Shown in pieces: positions 54,311 to 62,623 of a stretch of DNA of 64,000 bases. Positions within the stretch are counted from its first letter, which is position 1, and the number at the start of each line of letters is the position of its first letter. The stretch is from positions 1 to 64,000 of the forward strand of contig CAKUZI010000010.1 in NCBI GenBank assembly GCA_934717855.1, given 5' to 3'. This stretch comes from an uncultured Candidatus Melainabacteria bacterium (lineage in GTDB: Bacteria > Cyanobacteriota > Vampirovibrionia > Gastranaerophilales > Gastranaerophilaceae). The notes below the pieces were generated by a model. That model searched no databases. It worked only from the letters and a program-made list of their open reading frames with translations, and was not told the DNA's origin. Position numbers and translations under genes: made by a program.

Positions 54311-54664
54311 ATGAACCCTATTATTGATGAATTAGAAAAATCTTATTTGAAAGAAACAACTCCAGATGCAAATCCTGGAGACACTGTTAAAGTGTTTGTA
54401 AGAATCGTTGAAGGTAACAAAGAAAGAATTCAGGCTTTCGAAGGTACTGTAATTAAAAAACACGGTTCTGGTGTTAACAAAACTATTACAGTTAGAAAAG
54501 TATTCCAAGGTGTTGGTGTAGAACGTGTATTCTTACTAAACTCTCCAAGAATTGACAAAATTACAGTTCTTAGAAAAGGTGATGTAAGACGTTCTAAACT
54601 TTACTACTTGAGAGAACGTTCAGGTAAAGCAACTCGTATCAAGGAAAAAATTGAAAAAAGATAA
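54311..54664 (+). CDS. rplS: 50S ribosomal protein L19
   Basis: 117 residues of the subunit-interface protein: NPGDTVKVFVRIVEGNKERI, FEGTVIKKHGSGVNKTITVR, and LYYLRERSGKATRIKEK. AAGGA precedes ATG 54311. The 130-base leader has no recognised regulatory RNA. It overlaps rbgA by 14 bases. Confidence 0.97.
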   Translation: MNPIIDELEKSYLKETTPDANPGDTVKVFVRIVEGNKERIQAFEGTVIKKHGSGVNKTITVRKVFQGVGVERVFLLNSPRIDKITVLRKGDVRRSKLYYLRERSGKATRIKEKIEKR

Positions 54665-55505
54665 GCTTCACATACACTGGTATCCCGGTCATATTGCAAA
54701 GGCTGAAAAAAAACTAAAAGAACAACTTTCTTTAGTGGATGCAGTTATTGAAGTTATTGATGCGAGACTGCCTCTATCAAGCAGTTACGATAATATTACG
54801 AGGCTTTTAGGAGAAAAGCCTCGTTTAATATTGCTAAATAAATCTGATTTAACAAACATTGAAGAACTGAAAAAATTCATCAAAATCATTGAAGACAAAA
54901 CGGGCTTTCCTGCAGTTATCTCTGACGCAAAAAACTCCAGAGATCTTAATTTTATCGTAAAAAAAGCAGTAGAACTTTCTGAACCTAAAATACAAGCGTT
55001 AATGAAAAAAGGTTTACTTCGTCGTCCTGCAAGAGTAATGGTCGTTGGCATGCCAAATGTTGGGAAATCCAGTATTATTAATAAACTAACAAAATCATCC
55101 AAAACCAAAACAGGTGCAAAAGCAGGAGTTACACGCCAACAACAATGGGTAAGAATTAATCCGCAATTGGAATTGTTAGATACTCCTGGGATAATTCCAA
55201 TGAAACAAGAAGACCAATTAAGAGCCAAAAAACTAGCATTTGTTAATGCGGTTTCAGAAAACGCATATTCTAGTGAGGCAGTAGCTACAGAACTTTTAGA
55301 ACTTCTTTCTGAAAAATATTCTCAAAAAGTTAAAGATTATTATAACATTGAAAATCTTTCCTTGGATGATATAGCGAAATCTCGCAATTGGATTGTTGCA
55401 GGGGGAAATCCGGACATTAAAAGAACATCTGTTTATGTTTTGAGAGATTTTAGAGAGGGTAAAATCGGCAAGTTTATATTAGATGAAATTCCTTGTGAGG
55501 AGTAA
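54651..55505 (+). CDS. rbgA: Ribosome biogenesis GTPase (RbgA/YlqF)
   Basis: 284 residues, circularly permuted G domain: HWYPGHIAKAEK, G4 LLNKSDL, G1 GMPNVGKSS, G3 DTPG, then a C-terminal ANTAR-like domain. Helps assemble the 50S subunit late. The start is TTG 54651, supported by AAGGA six bases upstream and the 14-base overlap with rplS. Confidence 0.95.
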   Translation: MKKDKLHIHWYPGHIAKAEKKLKEQLSLVDAVIEVIDARLPLSSSYDNITRLLGEKPRLILLNKSDLTNIEELKKFIKIIEDKTGFPAVISDAKNSRDLNFIVKKAVELSEPKIQALMKKGLLRRPARVMVVGMPNVGKSSIINKLTKSSKTKTGAKAGVTRQQQWVRINPQLELLDTPGIIPMKQEDQLRAKKLAFVNAVSENAYSSEAVATELLELLSEKYSQKVKDYYNIENLSLDDIAKSRNWIVAGGNPDIKRTSVYVLRDFREGKIGKFILDEIPCEE

Positions 55506-55507
55506 AC

Positions 55508-56179
55508 ATGGTCGCAAAAAATAAACAAGAAATAAAGTCAAAAAAATTATTTGACTACGATTTGAATTATAACAAAATTATAGTCGGAACTGATGAAGCC
55601 GGACGCGGTTGCGGTGCAGGAGGAGTTTTCGCCGGAGCAGTATGTTTCAATACTATATCTGAAGATTTAATAAAGCAACTTTCTATCCTAAACGACAGCA
55701 AAAAACTTTCAAAAAAACACAGAGAAGAAATTTTTGATATTATCAAATCTGAAACAATAAATTCAGTTGTTTGCATAGAAGTTGAAGAAATAGAACGCAT
55801 AAATATATTAAACGCATCACTAAAAGCAATGAATATGGCATGCTCAAATGTAATCGCACAATTAAATCAAAAAGATTTGCAAGTTCTGGTTGACGGCAAC
55901 AAATTAATAAAAAACTTTAATTACCCACAAAAATCAATAATTAAGGGCGACAGTACATCGGCGTCCATTGCGGCTGCGAGTATTTTAGCAAAAGTTAGCC
56001 GTGACAGGTATATGGAAGAACTTGATGCAAAATATCCACAATATAAGTGGAAAGAAAACGCAGGTTATTTAACGAAAGAACATATGTCTTTAATCGACAA
56101 ATACGGACTTTCTCCGCACCATAGGCCGTCATATTTAAAAAAACATTTTGCGAAACAAGAACAGTTGAATTTGTTTTAA
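55508..56179 (+). CDS. rnhB: Ribonuclease HII
   Basis: 223 residues; removes ribonucleotides from DNA and RNA:DNA hybrids. Catalytic Asp/Glu in GTDEAGRG, Asp in NDSKKLSKK, Asp in VDGNKL, and GDSTSASIAAASILAKVSRD. The residues after DEAGRG are CGAGGVFAG instead of the usual PLAGPVVA, a divergence in the loop. GAGG site within the end of rbgA. Confidence 0.95.
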   Translation: MVAKNKQEIKSKKLFDYDLNYNKIIVGTDEAGRGCGAGGVFAGAVCFNTISEDLIKQLSILNDSKKLSKKHREEIFDIIKSETINSVVCIEVEEIERINILNASLKAMNMACSNVIAQLNQKDLQVLVDGNKLIKNFNYPQKSIIKGDSTSASIAAASILAKVSRDRYMEELDAKYPQYKWKENAGYLTKEHMSLIDKYGLSPHHRPSYLKKHFAKQEQLNLF

Positions 56180-56225
56180 TTATTTTTAAATATTCTGCCT
56201 TTTGTTTTCACATTAGGAGTATATC

Positions 56226-57884
56226 TTAAATATCAAATAACTTATGTAATCTAGTTACAATATCTTCTTCGTCTAATTCTTGAGTGATTTTATTTAAATC
56301 AATTGCCATTTGATAATAATTTGCAGCATCATTGATAAATCCCATTTCTTGAGATGCTCTTGCGGCATTAAAATATGCAAGAGTATAATTCGGATTTAAT
56401 TCGATTGCTGTTTCAAAATACTCAAGCGCTTCTTCAGCATCACATAAACCATCTAAATAAAGAATTCCTAAATTATTTTGTGCATATTCATTTTCAGGAT
56501 TTAAATCAATAGCTTTATGGAATGAAACAAGTGCCTCTTCTAAATAATCTTTTTCCCAAAGTGCAATTCCTGCCTTTGAATAAGCTCTATAATCATCAGG
56601 ATTTACCATGATAGCATCACAATATGCTCTGATAGCATTATCTAAATCATAATCTGCCATATGCACATCACCTAACGACAAATACAAACTATAATTGTTT
56701 GGATCTAGGATTATACCTGCTTGATATGTCGAAACAGCTGCTTCAATATTACCTTTAACTTGAGCATAAATAGTTCCTAGTGCCTCGCAAACAATCGATG
56801 TCCATTCTTTATCAGGGTTTATTGAAATAGCTTTTTGATAATGTTCAATAGCTTCATCATATAATTGAGCTTTTGAATAAGCGTACGCTAGTGAATTATT
56901 ATAAAACGGGTTTTCGCTATCTCTTTCTAAAGCAAGCTTAAACGCACTAATTGAATTAATCTTATCTTCTTTTTTCAAATATAAATGTCCTAATTCATAA
57001 TAAATTTGAGGTGTATCAATATCAAATTCAAGAAGTTTTTCGTAGCAATCAATCGTTTCGTCTGTATTTTCAGGGAAGTATGTTTGTAAAACTGTTGCTA
57101 GTTTCACTAAAACTTCTCGATTTAACGGATTTGCTTCCAATACTTTTTTATAACAATCTACGCACAACTCTGTTTCTTTATTTTTTAGAGCCAAGTCACC
57201 CATTCTGTCATAAAAAATTTCACCATGACTAGTAGATGTAATCGCCTGCTTATAAACATTTTCTGCAGTCGGATAAAGTTTAAATTTTTCTAAAAACTTT
57301 CCAACAGTGTTATATGTAAATACAGAAAAATCATCTGACATGTTTTTATAAAACATTTTCATAGATGGTCTATCCCAAGCAAGCATCAAGCTACCTGACA
57401 GAAAGTAGTACAAAAAGCTTACATAATCGCCAACATTCCCGTTTTTAGAGTTAATTTTTTGTAAAATTGATTGAGAAAGAATTAATCTAGGACGAGCCGA
57501 TTTTAAATTATCCATTTTTATTGCAGATTTAAACTCTTTTTCTGCTGATTTAAAATCTTGAGCCAATTTCATAAAGAAACCGGTGTACAAATGAGCATTA
57601 ACATTTTTTGGAGCCAATGAAACTGCTGTTTTACATTGCTCAATTGCCGTATCAAGACTAATTTGACCTTGTTCCCACATAAGAGTCGCCAGTCTATAAT
57701 AAGCTTCCGGCATCGTCGGATCGTACTTTACTGCATCAATATAATATTCTATTGCATCTTGCAAATCTGTATTTTGCTGACGAATGAGATATTTTTCATG
57801 AGCTATTCTTGCTTTTTCTAACGACTCTATAGCTTTATCCGCATTCGCCACTTTAATCGGCTGTAATAACATTTGTTCTGACAT
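56226..57884 (-). CDS. Large TPR-repeat protein
   Basis: 552 residues, almost wholly TPR units of 34 residues (AIEYYIDAVKYDPTMPEAYY, TIDCYEKLLEFDIDTPQIYY, AIEHYQKAISINPD, ALVSFHKAIDLNPENEYAQN, ALEYFETAIELNPNYTLAYF). No signal peptide, so cytoplasmic scaffold. Start among MMSEQ: ATG 57884 lies six bases after TTGGAG. Convergent with rnhB. Confidence 0.88.
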   Translation of the reverse strand: MSEQMLLQPIKVANADKAIESLEKARIAHEKYLIRQQNTDLQDAIEYYIDAVKYDPTMPEAYYRLATLMWEQGQISLDTAIEQCKTAVSLAPKNVNAHLYTGFFMKLAQDFKSAEKEFKSAIKMDNLKSARPRLILSQSILQKINSKNGNVGDYVSFLYYFLSGSLMLAWDRPSMKMFYKNMSDDFSVFTYNTVGKFLEKFKLYPTAENVYKQAITSTSHGEIFYDRMGDLALKNKETELCVDCYKKVLEANPLNREVLVKLATVLQTYFPENTDETIDCYEKLLEFDIDTPQIYYELGHLYLKKEDKINSISAFKLALERDSENPFYNNSLAYAYSKAQLYDEAIEHYQKAISINPDKEWTSIVCEALGTIYAQVKGNIEAAVSTYQAGIILDPNNYSLYLSLGDVHMADYDLDNAIRAYCDAIMVNPDDYRAYSKAGIALWEKDYLEEALVSFHKAIDLNPENEYAQNNLGILYLDGLCDAEEALEYFETAIELNPNYTLAYFNAARASQEMGFINDAANYYQMAIDLNKITQELDEEDIVTRLHKLFDI

Positions 57885-58038
57885 CATGAGCTCCAATAAG
57901 ATGTGTGTCTATTTTCTACATATTTCATAACGATATAAATAATTTTAATCTTTAGCAAAAAGAAATAATATCATCCATATGGAGGAGAAAAAGTTTTTTT
58001 GTATTATAATTGAGTTACAAAGATTAGGAATATAAAAT

Positions 58039-59922
58039 ATGAATTACCTCAATAATAAATACGATATAATTGTAGTTGGAGCCGGACATGCTGGTTGTGA
58101 AGCAGCTATTGCGTGTGCTAAACTCGGTGCAAAAGTTTTACTTGCAACATTAAATGTTGAACATATTGCTCTTATGCCTTGTAATCCTGCTGTTGGAGGT
58201 CCTGCGAAATCAACTCTTGTAAGAGAGATAGATGCTCTTGGTGGAGTTATGGGGGAAGTTGCTGATGCAACTTATATTCAGATGAAGATGCTTAATTCTT
58301 CGAAAGGTCCGGCCGTTCGGGCGTTACGCGCACAATCAGATAAACGTCAATATATGGATTACATGCGCAATATTATTGAAAATAATGAAAATATTTACCT
58401 AAGACAAGCTTGCATAACAGATTTACTAGTTGAAAACGATAAAATAGTAGGTGCTGTCGATGAATTTGGAATTGAATATTCTGCTGGTGCTGTTATTTTG
58501 ACAACCGGAACTTCGTTAAACGGAAGAATTTTTGTAGGCTTACGCTCATACAGCGCAGGTCGTTTAGGAGAAAAAGCAGCTTATGGCTTGTCAGAATCAT
58601 TAATCAAGCATGGAATTAACATCAAAAAATTGAAAACTGGCACTCCACCTCGTGTAGATAAACGAACTATTGATTATTCAAAGATGACTATTCAACCTGG
58701 GGACGAGACACTGCATTTTTATTCTTTCAGACCTAACAGACCTATAAGAAAACAATATCCATGCTATTTAACAAGAACAAATGAAGAAACTCATAATATA
58801 ATTAAAGCAAATCTCGACAAATCCCCAATGTTCAAAGGTTTAATCCAAGGTGTCGGGCCACGATATTGCCCATCTATTGAAGACAAGGTGGTAAGATTTA
58901 GTGAAAATCCATCACACCACATTTTTATTGAACCAGAGGGATTAGGAACTTACGAAGTTTATATTCAAGGTTTTTCAAGTAGTTTGCCTGCTGATGTTCA
59001 GGTTAAGATGTTAAGAACTCTTCCCGGATTAGAACATGCCCACGTTATAAAACCGGCTTATGCTGTTGAATACGATTACGTTCCTGCTGTCCAAACAACA
59101 CATTCTTTAATGTCTAAAAAAATAAAAGGTTTATTCTTTGGCGGACAAATTAATGGAACCAGCGGATACGAAGAAGCTGCGGCGCAAGGACTTGTTGCGG
59201 GAATTAACGCTTATAACTATTTGAACAATTCTGAATTACTTGAACTTTCAAGAAGTTCATCTTATATCGGAACATTAATTGATGACTTAGTTACTAAAGA
59301 CATCCAAGATCCTTACAGAATGCTAACTTCTCGTTCAGAATATCGACTATTGTTAAGACAAGATAATGCAGATGCCAGACTTACTCCAATTGGCAAAAAA
59401 ATCGGTTTAATTGATGATACTCAATACAAAGTCTTTACCGACAAACAGGAAGCAATTGAACGTGAAATGTTGAGAATTAAGGATGCTAAAATATCTGCAA
59501 CAGATGAAGTTAATTCGGTTCTTGCAAAAGTTGGTCAAAATATCGATAGAGGTATTAAAATTGCAGAACTGTTAAAACGCCCTGACATTGATTACAACAT
59601 CATAAAAGAAATTGACGAAGAAACCAAAAGTTTAAATATTCCATTTGATGTAGCAGAACAAGTTGAAATATTAACAAAATATGACGGATATTTAAAACGT
59701 CAAGAACAACAGGTTAAAGAAGCAGGCAAATTAGACAAATTTAAAATTCCTGACGATATAGATTATTCAAAAATTGAGCATATTTCTTCAGAGACAAAAG
59801 ATAAATTATCAAAAATTCGACCAAAAACGTTAGCACAAGCATCGCGCATAGGTGGCGTAAAACCTGCAGATATTTCAATATTAATGGTAATGTTGGAACG
59901 ACATCAAATTGCAAAATTATAA
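58039..59922 (+). CDS. mnmG: tRNA uridine-5-carboxymethylaminomethyl modification enzyme MnmG (GidA)
   Basis: 627 residues. FAD motif VVGAGHAGCEAAIACAKLG, MPCNPAVGGPAKSTLVREID, DNADARLTPIG, and the C-terminal MnmE-binding helices. Works with MnmE and MnmA on U34. AGGA site before ATG 58039. Confidence 0.98.
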   Translation: MNYLNNKYDIIVVGAGHAGCEAAIACAKLGAKVLLATLNVEHIALMPCNPAVGGPAKSTLVREIDALGGVMGEVADATYIQMKMLNSSKGPAVRALRAQSDKRQYMDYMRNIIENNENIYLRQACITDLLVENDKIVGAVDEFGIEYSAGAVILTTGTSLNGRIFVGLRSYSAGRLGEKAAYGLSESLIKHGINIKKLKTGTPPRVDKRTIDYSKMTIQPGDETLHFYSFRPNRPIRKQYPCYLTRTNEETHNIIKANLDKSPMFKGLIQGVGPRYCPSIEDKVVRFSENPSHHIFIEPEGLGTYEVYIQGFSSSLPADVQVKMLRTLPGLEHAHVIKPAYAVEYDYVPAVQTTHSLMSKKIKGLFFGGQINGTSGYEEAAAQGLVAGINAYNYLNNSELLELSRSSSYIGTLIDDLVTKDIQDPYRMLTSRSEYRLLLRQDNADARLTPIGKKIGLIDDTQYKVFTDKQEAIEREMLRIKDAKISATDEVNSVLAKVGQNIDRGIKIAELLKRPDIDYNIIKEIDEETKSLNIPFDVAEQVEILTKYDGYLKRQEQQVKEAGKLDKFKIPDDIDYSKIEHISSETKDKLSKIRPKTLAQASRIGGVKPADISILMVMLERHQIAKL

Positions 59923-59949
59923 AAAATAATCTATTTTCATGGCAATGAG

Positions 59950-60219
59950 TTATATTGAAGTATCTAACGTTTCTTTCTTGCGATAAGATATGTTATTTTT
60001 TTTCATAACCGCTTCAAAAGCTTTGTCTTTTGGATTTTTCACTTTAATATCCACTTCACCGTACACACCACTGTTGCGAATTTCATTAAAAGTACTACGT
60101 GGAGAATTTACCCAAAAATTATTCATAAGGGCTCCTAAAGTAAAAACCTGTCTTTTTGACTGTGCCGAAGACGTATCAACCGTATAAGTACTATTAAAAG
60201 AAATTGGTGAAATTTTCAT
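59950..60219 (-). CDS. Small lineage-specific protein, unknown
   Basis: 89 residues from ATG 60219 (MKISPISFNSTYTVDTSS), the typical short N-terminus of this lineage. The frame is open upstream into the repeat region but without a start site. Unrecognised; Lys-rich, no membrane segment. Follows mnmG on the opposite strand. Confidence 0.5.
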   Translation of the reverse strand: MKISPISFNSTYTVDTSSAQSKRQVFTLGALMNNFWVNSPRSTFNEIRNSGVYGEVDIKVKNPKDKAFEAVMKKNNISYRKKETLDTSI

Positions 60220-60255
60220 ACCATAATAAAAACATGAAAAAATAATTTTTGCTAG

Positions 60256-60414
60256 GATGGATTTCAGCTCAGTTGTAGGCGAGCAAAACGAGCCATACAA
60301 ATGAAGGTGCCCGACAGGGTAAACCATAGAATTTTGAGCAACACGAAAAATTCTTGTGGTTCAAAGACTCTCTATATGTTTATTAATAACACGATGAAAC
60401 TAAAATTTCCCAGA
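60256..60414. repeat. 159-bp tandem repeat, copy 1
   Basis: Begins GATGGATTTCAGCTCAG and ends TTTCCCAGA; four differences from copy 2. Contains a D-arm-like GCTCAGTTGTAGGCGAGC and an inverted GAATTTT...AAAAATTC. The region 60220-60565 holds only these units. Confidence 0.9.
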
Positions 60415-60573
60415 GATGGATTTCAGCTCAGTTGTAGGCGAGCAAAACGAGCCATACAAATGAGGGTGCCCGACAGGGTAAACCATAGAATTTTGAGCAA
60501 CACGAAAAATTCTTGTGGTTCGAAGACTCTCTATATATTTATTAATAACACAATGAAACTAAAATTTCCCAGA
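60415..60573. repeat. 159-bp tandem repeat, copy 2
   Basis: Second copy, directly adjacent; its last bases are the 3' end of tRNA-Gln. The 21-base AAAATTTCCCAGAGATGGAT(T) at 60402 recurs at 60561 inside the tRNA. Confidence 0.9.
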
Positions 60574-60636
60574 GATGGATTCGAACCACCGTTGAAAGAT
60601 CCAGAGTCTTTAGTCCTGCCACTAGACGATCTGGGA
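60566..60636 (-). tRNA. trnQ: tRNA-Gln (CTG)
   Basis: Minus-strand cloverleaf; acceptor TCCCAGA/TCTGGGA, D-arm GTCTAGTGGCAGGAC, anticodon stem AAAGA-CTCTGGA-TCTTT with anticodon CTG, T-arm GGTTCGAATCC. CCA is not encoded, unlike the other two tRNAs here. Confidence 0.9.
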
Positions 60637-60720
60637 ATATTAACAAGTACATTCTATTGCAAAAATAAAATAATGCAACGGAAATAGCAATTTTTTAATC
60701 TTTAGTGTTTTAATATATGT

Positions 60721-61380
60721 ATGGTGAAAATTTCTGGTGTTAAAAATATTGTAAAAGAAATAGTGCATACTAAACCGTCGATAGAAAAGCCTAACAACGG
60801 TTTAGTTGAAAATACGGTAAAAGAACTTGCCTCTCACAAAGCAGTAAACCTTGCAAGTAGTGTCCCGACTTTTGCATTAATAAACGTCCACAAATCAAAA
60901 GGTGGAACAATAGCGTACAATTATTTGCCAAATAATTATAAAAAATTAATTTCCCGTGAGCTTATTCCTGCAAAACCGGAAAGATTTGTTGAGTTTGGAG
61001 GACGGAAATATAAACAAAAAGCAACCCCTGCACATTATCAGGAAACTTATGAAACCCTTCCCAGTTATCATATAGACAAATTATGGACTAAAGGGAAAGG
61101 AACAGGGACTCGTTCTATTCAAGATGTTGTTAGAAAAAGTTTGGCAGATATTGATACACAAGGTCGAGTTACACTAGAAGCTTGCTGTATTGATGATATT
61201 TCTGCCCCAGGAGGTTTTTACTATAAATTAGGTTTTCGCTTTTCTGATATCGAAATGAATAAATTATGTGAAGAATGGCTAAAAAATGGGGGCAAAAAAG
61301 AAGATGCTCCTTTTGCTATTGGGCAGATGTTTTTGCCCAAAGAAAACATTTCGCATTGCTTAAATTACGGCAAAATTTAG
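60721..61380 (+). CDS. GNAT-like acetyltransferase-fold protein
   Basis: 219 residues. The C-terminal half has a GNAT-like run: KGTGTRSIQDVVRKS (acetyl-CoA loop-like), RVTLEACCIDD, GGFYYKLGFRFSD, as in N-acetyltransferases. The N-terminus is unlike known enzymes (MVKISGVKNIVKEIVHTKP). No SD; an AT-rich TAATAT lies four bases upstream. Its 3' end overlaps the convergent aminotransferase-like gene by 21 bases. Moderate confidence in the fold. Confidence 0.6.
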   Translation: MVKISGVKNIVKEIVHTKPSIEKPNNGLVENTVKELASHKAVNLASSVPTFALINVHKSKGGTIAYNYLPNNYKKLISRELIPAKPERFVEFGGRKYKQKATPAHYQETYETLPSYHIDKLWTKGKGTGTRSIQDVVRKSLADIDTQGRVTLEACCIDDISAPGGFYYKLGFRFSDIEMNKLCEEWLKNGGKKEDAPFAIGQMFLPKENISHCLNYGKI

Positions 61381-62032
61381 CTTAGTATCCAGCGGGATTG
61401 GAACAAGTCTACTATAAAATTTATATTCATTATATGTTTTGGGAAGATTGTTCCAATATCTATATATTGTTTTGCCTTGTTTGGTCAATTTTTCAACTAA
61501 TTTGTCAGCAGATTCAATATCCTTAGCTAAATACGGATAACAAAACGGAACACAATCTTTTGAAATATCTATGTTCAATTGGTTTGTTTTTTTGTAAGAT
61601 TTCATGGCAATTCATAAACCTGTCATAGCGATTATAATCCTTAACAATTAAATTTTTAGCCTCACCAATCCAAAGATTAGCTCCACTTTCAACAGGCAAA
61701 AACTTTTTAGCTGAATTAAAACTTGCAAAACCTTTTGGGGTCGCATAAAAAGCATGCGCATTATCAACTATCAATTTTGGGTAAATTTTTACTAAATTAT
61801 CAACATTTGTATCACATACTCCAAAATAATTCGGATACAAAATGAATTTATCCTCTGGAAAATTTTGTTTTGGATAAAAATTATCATCAATATGATAAAA
61901 TAATATCTTACAATTTTCTTCAAAAGCAGTATGCCTCATAACGTCGCACAAGTAATACGGCATATAAATTTCTTTTATTTTATACGTTTTTATCAGATAT
62001 CTAAACGCATCTCTTGCAAATCGGAATTCCAT
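61360..62032 (-). pseudogene. DegT/WecE-like PLP-aminotransferase gene with a frameshift
   Basis: Two frames form one protein of about 220 residues: the first (62032 down to about 61590) has MPYYLCDVMRHTAFEENCKI, LYPNYFGVCD, IVDNAHAFYATP and the PLP-lysine-like SFNSAKKFLPVESGANLWI; the second (61605 to 61360) continues with CVPFCYPYLAKD, KTIYRYWNNLPKTYNEYKFY and LVPIPLD. The break is at seven T on the plus strand (61587-61593), one base more than needed. It may be a real pseudogene or a sequencing error. A TTACAA-17-TATAAT promoter ends six bases before ATG 62032. Confidence 0.7.
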
Positions 62033-62038
62033 AAAGAA

Positions 62039-62067
62039 ATTATATCAAAATTATTACTAAATTGTAA
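62039..62067 (-). promoter_or_regulatory. Promoter for leaderless aminotransferase-like gene
   Basis: Minus strand -35 TTACAA (62062-62067), 17 bases, -10 TATAAT (62039-62044), six bases, ATG 62032. Confidence 0.7.
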
Positions 62068-62151
62068 TAAACAAGTGAAATTTTTAAAGAACTGAACATA
62101 TATTGCCGTCAATAAAATTATTAATAACCAAGACTTAGGGTGTATATCATC

Positions 62152-62547
62152 ATGGCAATTGACGGAATATCGAGTTGTGCATCATTTCATACTTGTTCAG
62201 GAGGTAGTATTGACGCTGAATGGGCACGCATATTAGCACGCTTGCGAGAATACGGAATAAAATCAAGTGGAAGTAAAACTGCAGATACAGCTAAACTTCG
62301 CGACCTAGAAATGCAAGAATTGCAAACGTTAAAGATTCCATCCAACAAATTTTTAACAATTACAAAAAATGAACAACAAAAAATAATAGAACAAAAACAA
62401 AAAAATAATCCAAGTAAACAAATAAAAAAAGAAGAAAATAAAAAAGATATCAATCAGAAAGATTCTAAAAAAACACAACAAGCCATGAATATTTTAGGTG
62501 AACAAATTTATCTTGCGATAAAAATGAGAAATAAAAAAACATTATAA
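62152..62547 (+). CDS. Small Lys/Gln-rich protein, unknown
   Basis: 131 residues from ATG 62152 (MAIDGISSCASFHTCSGGSI). A short Cys/Ser-rich N-terminus followed by a very charged low-complexity centre (EQKQKNNPSKQIKKEENKKD). No signal peptide. An AGGGTG-like site is about nine bases upstream. No family recognised. Confidence 0.5.
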   Translation: MAIDGISSCASFHTCSGGSIDAEWARILARLREYGIKSSGSKTADTAKLRDLEMQELQTLKIPSNKFLTITKNEQQKIIEQKQKNNPSKQIKKEENKKDINQKDSKKTQQAMNILGEQIYLAIKMRNKKTL

Positions 62548-62623
62548 TGTAAAAATTTCTTTACAAATTCGCAAAAAATAAATATTATACTTTTTATCTA
62601 CCTAGCGGAGGCTTATAAAAAGT

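Noticed and set aside
60301..60687. 128-codon plus-strand ORF with an internal protein repeat
   Set aside because: It is a translation of the 159-bp tandem repeat and of antisense tRNA-Gln; the period happens to be a multiple of three.
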